Source: Rhodothermus bifroesti
GTDB taxonomy: Bacteria; Bacteroidota; Rhodothermia; Rhodothermales; Rhodothermaceae
Direction of reading: 5' to 3'
DNA length: 64,000 nucleotides
NCBI RefSeq assembly: GCF_017908595.1
Contig: NZ_JAGKTL010000003.1
Location: forward strand, 310,001-374,000
Below the pieces are notes generated by a model. That model worked only from the letters and a program-made list of their open reading frames with translations. It had not been told where the DNA came from and ran no database searches. A program made the translations under genes and the position numbers. Positions 60,494 through 64,000 of the stretch are shown here, in pieces; positions within the stretch are counted from its first letter, which is position 1, and each line of letters opens with the position of its first letter.

Positions 60494-61695
60494 GGTGCAG
60501 ACTGCTGGAGTTGGGTGGCAATGGTTTCGACGGTTTCCCAGAGGCGCAGGAGATTGCCGCCCAGAATTTTTTCGATATCTGCCTCGCTGTAGCCGCGTCG
60601 CAGCAGTTCGGCTACCAGGTTGGGATACATGGATACGTCCTGCAAACCTTCAGGCAGGGCAAATACGCCATCAAAATCTGACCCGATGCCTACGTGGTCG
60701 ATGCCCACAAGCTGCACGACGTGGTCAATGTGGTCGGCTACATCGGCCACGGTACCTATAGGGTACCGCTTGCGCTGTTGGCCTAGCCAGCGTCTGGCTT
60801 CTGGGGTATCTGGTGTTAGGCCCTGCGCCTCTAGTGCGGCTTGTAGTTGCTGGCGGATGGAATCGCCGATTGCTTGATACGCGCTGCGCAAAAAGGAAGA
60901 CCCGAAATTGATCATGATGACGCCACCTTGAGCAGCCAGCGCTTGGATCATCTCGTCGCTCATGTTGCGCTCCCAGCCAGGGGTAAAGTGCCGGGCCGAG
61001 GAGTGCGAGGCGATCACAGGCGCTTTACTGATGCGCAGCACGTCGTAAAATGCGCTGTCAGAAACATGCGAGATGTCGACGAGCATGCCCAGTCGGTTCA
61101 TTTCATGCACTACCTGTTCCCCAAAGGGGCTCAGCCCGTTCCAAACGCGAACGGTGTCGTAGGAGCTGTCGCAAATCTGGTTGGCCCGAGCGTGCGTCAG
61201 CGTGATGTAACGGATGCCGCGCGCGTAAAAATAGGCTACGTTTTGCAGTTCGCCCTCAAGCCCGGAGCCGTTTTCCATACCCATGAGCAGCGCAATGCGG
61301 CCTTCTTGATGAGCTCGGCGTACATCGCTAGGTGAGCGCGCCAGCATGAACTTGTCGGGTGCTTGCTGGGCCAAAGATGCAACCATGTCGATCAGCGAGT
61401 CGGCCAGCTGCTTGGAAGCCCCCGGGATGTCCTGCAAGTTTGAAGGCAAATAGATGGAAAAAAACGGAGCGTCAAGTCCTCCCGCTTTAGCGCGCGCGTA
61501 GTCAAAGTCGCCCAGCTCGCTGCGGCCCGTGATGTCCTCAGGGAGTCGGTAGAGCCGGTAAGGGACGTCGATGTGGCCATCGATCAAGATAAACTGCTGC
61601 GTAAGCGCGCGTGCCTGTTCCAGTAGGCGATCTTCTTGCGAGCGGCAGGCCGTAAGCAGGCCAAGCAAAAGCATTGGGGCAAACCACAAACGCAT
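60490..61695 (-). CDS. Membrane (renal-type) dipeptidase, M19 family, lipoprotein
   Basis: The protein has 401 residues from ATG 61695; a longer start at 61737 is possible. The signal ends in LLTAC (Cys17). Zinc ligands are in IDGHIDVPYRL (His and Asp), MGMENGSGLEG (bridging Glu), VDISHVSDSAFYDV (His) and ASHSSARH (His). The terminal block HVGIGSDFDGVFAL carries the conserved Asp. These enzymes cleave dipeptides, often with D-residues, and could act on peptidoglycan fragments or peptides in the periplasm. The stop overlaps that of the convergent EpsG-like gene (CTAA). Confidence 0.91.
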   Translation of the reverse strand: MRLWFAPMLLLGLLTACRSQEDRLLEQARALTQQFILIDGHIDVPYRLYRLPEDITGRSELGDFDYARAKAGGLDAPFFSIYLPSNLQDIPGASKQLADSLIDMVASLAQQAPDKFMLARSPSDVRRAHQEGRIALLMGMENGSGLEGELQNVAYFYARGIRYITLTHARANQICDSSYDTVRVWNGLSPFGEQVVHEMNRLGMLVDISHVSDSAFYDVLRISKAPVIASHSSARHFTPGWERNMSDEMIQALAAQGGVIMINFGSSFLRSAYQAIGDSIRQQLQAALEAQGLTPDTPEARRWLGQQRKRYPIGTVADVADHIDHVVQLVGIDHVGIGSDFDGVFALPEGLQDVSMYPNLVAELLRRGYSEADIEKILGGNLLRLWETVETIATQLQQSAP

Positions 61696-61751
61696 TTTTC
61701 TACAGCAGCGGGTTTGGAGGTACGGTAGTTTAAACATACAAAATCCCGCCT

Positions 61752-62561
61752 TTAAAAGGACAAGGCCTTTTTGAGCTGGTCACGCAGCGCTTGCATATAA
61801 GCGGGGGTTTCGAGCAGCCGGGCGCCGTACCAAGAGAAAAGCTGGCCGTCTACAAGCAGCACGGTAGCTTGTGGGCAAAGGGCTTGCAGTTCGGGTAGGT
61901 GTTTTTCTTGAAACGGATAGGGCTCGCTACTCAGCAGGATGAGCTCAGGCTGCAGGGTAGCCACCATTTCGGGCGTAAGCACCGGGTAGCGGGTATAAGC
62001 AGCGCATACGTTTTCAAAACCGCCGCGTTGGAGCATGTCGTGAATAAACGTGTCGGCCCCGATGCTCATGTAAGGTTGTCGCCAGATGAGGTAAAGCGTT
62101 CGCAGCGTGGGAAATGTGGGCAAGGTGGCAAAACGCTGCGCAATAGTGGCAGCAAGTGCTTCAGCAGCGTGCTTACGGTGGGTGAGCAGACCCACATGGT
62201 GGATCATCATTAAAGCCTCCTCGAGCGTGCGCACGTGCGTCACAAAGACTGGCACATGGGGTTCTAGGGCTTCAACCATCTCGCGCGTGTTTTCTTCTAG
62301 GTTAGCGAGCACTAGATCGGGCTTCAACTGGAGCAGCCGTTCCACATTGAGCTGTTTTGTGCCCCCGACGATGGTTTTACGGCGTTTCCAGTCAGGTGGG
62401 CGCACGCAAAAGCGCGTTAAGCCTACCACCTGCTCGTCTAACCCCAGCACAGCCAGGAGTTCAGTCAGGCTAGGTACTAGGGAAACGATGCGCTGGGGTG
62501 GATGTCTCAGCCTCAGAAGGTGGCCTCGGCTATCTGTTAGGTTAAGCGGAAAAGGGGGCAT
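61752..62561 (-). CDS. BtuF/FhuD-like helical-backbone metal or cobalamin-binding protein
   Basis: The protein has 269 residues from ATG 62561. The substrate-binding fold of class III ABC-binding proteins is shown by RIVSLVPSLTELLAVLGLDEQVVGLTRFC, LLQLKPDLVLANLEENTREMVEALE, the long backbone helix, and a second half with VLTPEMVATLQPELILLSSEPYPF. The closest pattern is the cobalamin-binding BtuF group. No clear signal peptide is seen with this start, and no BtuC/BtuD genes are adjacent, so the ligand and location are open. It overlaps the mpl gene by 20 bases. Confidence 0.78.
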   Translation of the reverse strand: MPPFPLNLTDSRGHLLRLRHPPQRIVSLVPSLTELLAVLGLDEQVVGLTRFCVRPPDWKRRKTIVGGTKQLNVERLLQLKPDLVLANLEENTREMVEALEPHVPVFVTHVRTLEEALMMIHHVGLLTHRKHAAEALAATIAQRFATLPTFPTLRTLYLIWRQPYMSIGADTFIHDMLQRGGFENVCAAYTRYPVLTPEMVATLQPELILLSSEPYPFQEKHLPELQALCPQATVLLVDGQLFSWYGARLLETPAYMQALRDQLKKALSF

Positions 62562-63984
62562 TAGGGAAGGAGGCTGGTGTTGTTTGGGTACGGCTTTGCA
62601 GGGCGTGCAACAACCGGGCTGGTAGGTTACCAAAAGCGCCGTTGCTCATAAGCAGGGCCACATCGCCTGCTTGTAGGCTTTCTAAAAGGCGTGGAAGCAG
62701 GGCGTCGGCACCGTTGGCTACTTCAGCGGGAATACCACGGGCACGAATGCCAGCAGCCACATGCTCCGGGTCAAAGAAATCCTCTGGATGATCGTTATGC
62801 CGAAAGGGCGGCATGCTAAGCCATACGGCATCAGCATCGTCGAAGGCTTCTATGTAGTCGGATTCGAAGCGACGACGCCGGCTTGAGTTGGAACGGGGTT
62901 CAAAGACGGCTATGAGGCGGCGATTGGGCCACCGCTGGCGTGCTGCCCGCAAGGTTTCCCGCACAGCTGTTGGATGATGGGCAAAATCGTCGACCACCAG
63001 TATCCCGCCCGCCTCGCCCCGTACTTCTAGGCGGCGCTTCATCCCCGGAAAAGTAGCCAGCCCTTCATGAAGCTGCTCGGGTGAAAGGCCCTGCTGCAAA
63101 GCAAACGCGCAAACCGCCAGTGCATTGCGCAAGTTGTGCCGACCGCTTAGCGGAAGAAAGAAGCGACCGATTTTTTGACCGTCGGCAATGAGTTCAAAGT
63201 GCTGCCCCTCAAAGGTAGGATGCAGGCTGCCCACCGTAATGTCGCAAGGCGTGTGCAGTCCATAGGTGCGCACCTGGGCTGGGCACTGACGCGCCAACTG
63301 GCGCACCAGGGGATCATCGCCGTGTGCAATAAGCAGCCCTTGGGTAGGCAAAAGCGCAACCAGCTGCTCAAAAGCTTCTCGGTAATCTTCGAGGTCGTCG
63401 TAGAGGTCTGCATGGTCAAATTCGATCGCAGTGAGCAGTACACTCTGCGGACGGTAATGCAAGAACTTGGGGCGCTTGTCAAAATAAGCGCTGTCGTACT
63501 CATCGCCTTCGATGACAAACCAAGGACCGGAGCCTATGCGGCCGCTCGTTTCAGCACCAATCATGACGCCCCCAATAAAAAAGCCTGGATCCCATCCTGC
63601 ACAGTGAAGCACATGAGCCAGTAGGCCACTGGTGGTGGTTTTGCCGTGCGTGCCAGCGACAACGACAGGGCGCCGATGGCGCAGAAAAAAATGAGCTAGC
63701 GCTTCCGGTAGCGAAAGTTGCGGTAGGCGACGCTCGCGGGCGGCAGCGGCTTCGGGATGGGTAGGCGTGCATGCGTTGCCCACCACAACCAGATCGGGTG
63801 GGGGTTCTAGATGCGCTGGATCGTAGTCCTCATAAAAGGAAATGCCGCGCTGGCGGAGGTACGTACTCATAGGCGGGTAAGCCGCCGCGTCGCTTCCGCG
63901 TACCTTGTAGCCCGCTTCATGCAGCAAAACCGCCAGCGTGCCCATGCCGCTGCCGCAAATGCCAATCAGGTATACCTCGCGCAC
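62542..63984 (-). CDS. mpl: UDP-N-acetylmuramate:L-alanyl-gamma-D-glutamyl-meso-diaminopimelate ligase
   Basis: The protein has 480 residues, starting GTG at 63984. The frame stays open to the window edge, so a few codons more at the N-terminus are possible. The Mpl pattern is clear: IGICGSGMGTLAVLLHEAGYKVRGSD, the ATP-binding loop VAGTHGKTTTSG (109-120), FVIEGDEYDSAYFDKRPKFLHY, FDHADLYDDLEDY, and RRLEVRGEAGGILVVDDFAHHPTA. Mpl re-attaches the tripeptide recovered from old peptidoglycan to UDP-MurNAc. It fits with the amidase and L,D-transpeptidase seen elsewhere in the window. Confidence 0.94.
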   Translation of the reverse strand: MREVYLIGICGSGMGTLAVLLHEAGYKVRGSDAAAYPPMSTYLRQRGISFYEDYDPAHLEPPPDLVVVGNACTPTHPEAAAARERRLPQLSLPEALAHFFLRHRRPVVVAGTHGKTTTSGLLAHVLHCAGWDPGFFIGGVMIGAETSGRIGSGPWFVIEGDEYDSAYFDKRPKFLHYRPQSVLLTAIEFDHADLYDDLEDYREAFEQLVALLPTQGLLIAHGDDPLVRQLARQCPAQVRTYGLHTPCDITVGSLHPTFEGQHFELIADGQKIGRFFLPLSGRHNLRNALAVCAFALQQGLSPEQLHEGLATFPGMKRRLEVRGEAGGILVVDDFAHHPTAVRETLRAARQRWPNRRLIAVFEPRSNSSRRRRFESDYIEAFDDADAVWLSMPPFRHNDHPEDFFDPEHVAAGIRARGIPAEVANGADALLPRLLESLQAGDVALLMSNGAFGNLPARLLHALQSRTQTTPASFPNAPFSA

Positions 63985-64000
63985 TGCTTCAGGAGGGGGC

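Overview
The window looks like chromosomal DNA of a moderately GC-rich, probably thermophilic member of the Bacteroidota/Rhodothermota lineage (a Rhodothermus-like organism is my best guess). The reasons are a 31-residue AURKAIP1/COX24-type basic protein typical of the FCB group, a type III pantothenate kinase, an Mpl ligase, a compact MlaE-MlaF-MlaD operon, many short lipoproteins, and mostly weak Shine-Dalgarno sequences. Some promoter-like sites fit TTGACA/TATAAT and others fit TTTG/TAnnTTTG. The taxonomic call is inference. No rRNA, tRNA, CRISPR array, insertion sequence or prophage was seen.

Layout. 1-650: the end of an arsenate reductase gene, a bidirectional terminator and the tmRNA gene. 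650-5,800: two lipoproteins, an alpha/beta hydrolase, the COX24-like protein, YtxH and YaaA proteins, uridine kinase and CoaX. 5,876-13,987: a long rightward run with an inositol-phosphatase-like enzyme, FabI, a lipoprotein M1 peptidase, a HAD phosphatase, an L,D-transpeptidase, a methyltransferase, two NfeD proteins and a TonB-like lipoprotein. 13,990-18,004 (leftward): a nucleoside transporter, a second M1 peptidase and WrbA. 18,188-25,400: a UvrD/PcrA helicase, a phosphodiesterase, a Xer-like recombinase with two missing arginines, a methyltransferase, RecO and a ComEA-like protein. 25,507-31,075: an esterase, a Spy-like protein with a His/Met/Cys-rich duplication, a NUDIX hydrolase, and a NapA-type molybdoenzyme followed by a membrane tetraheme cytochrome and a small membrane protein with a broken frame. 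31,142-36,100: two ABC exporter half-subunits flanking RNase Z, then an ArsR regulator. 36,660-46,068: a CPA2 antiporter with Usp domains, an HD hydrolase, a Tat-exported TIM-barrel protein, MlaD/F/E, RadA, a CoA-binding protein and MetY. 46,230-48,360: an ECF sigma / putative anti-sigma / secreted coiled-coil operon. 48,492-64,000: an amidase, Apt, RidA, an SDR, MnmA, two convergent response regulators, an M42 peptidase, an aldehyde dehydrogenase, PncA, a glycosyltransferase plus an AT-rich EpsG-like polymerase, an M19 dipeptidase, a BtuF-like binding protein and Mpl.

Most genes are housekeeping: envelope and peptidoglycan recycling (amidase, L,D-transpeptidase, Mpl), outer-membrane lipid transport (Mla), DNA repair (UvrD, RecO, RadA), tRNA maturation (RNase Z, MnmA) and coenzyme or nucleotide metabolism (CoaX, Udk, Apt, PncA, FabI). 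Gene packing is very tight. Eight of fourteen convergent junctions share stop codons through a 4-base overlap. The less ordinary parts are the NapA/tetraheme module, the ECF sigma operon, the degenerate recombinase, the asymmetric ABC pair around rnz, and the compositionally foreign polysaccharide gene.
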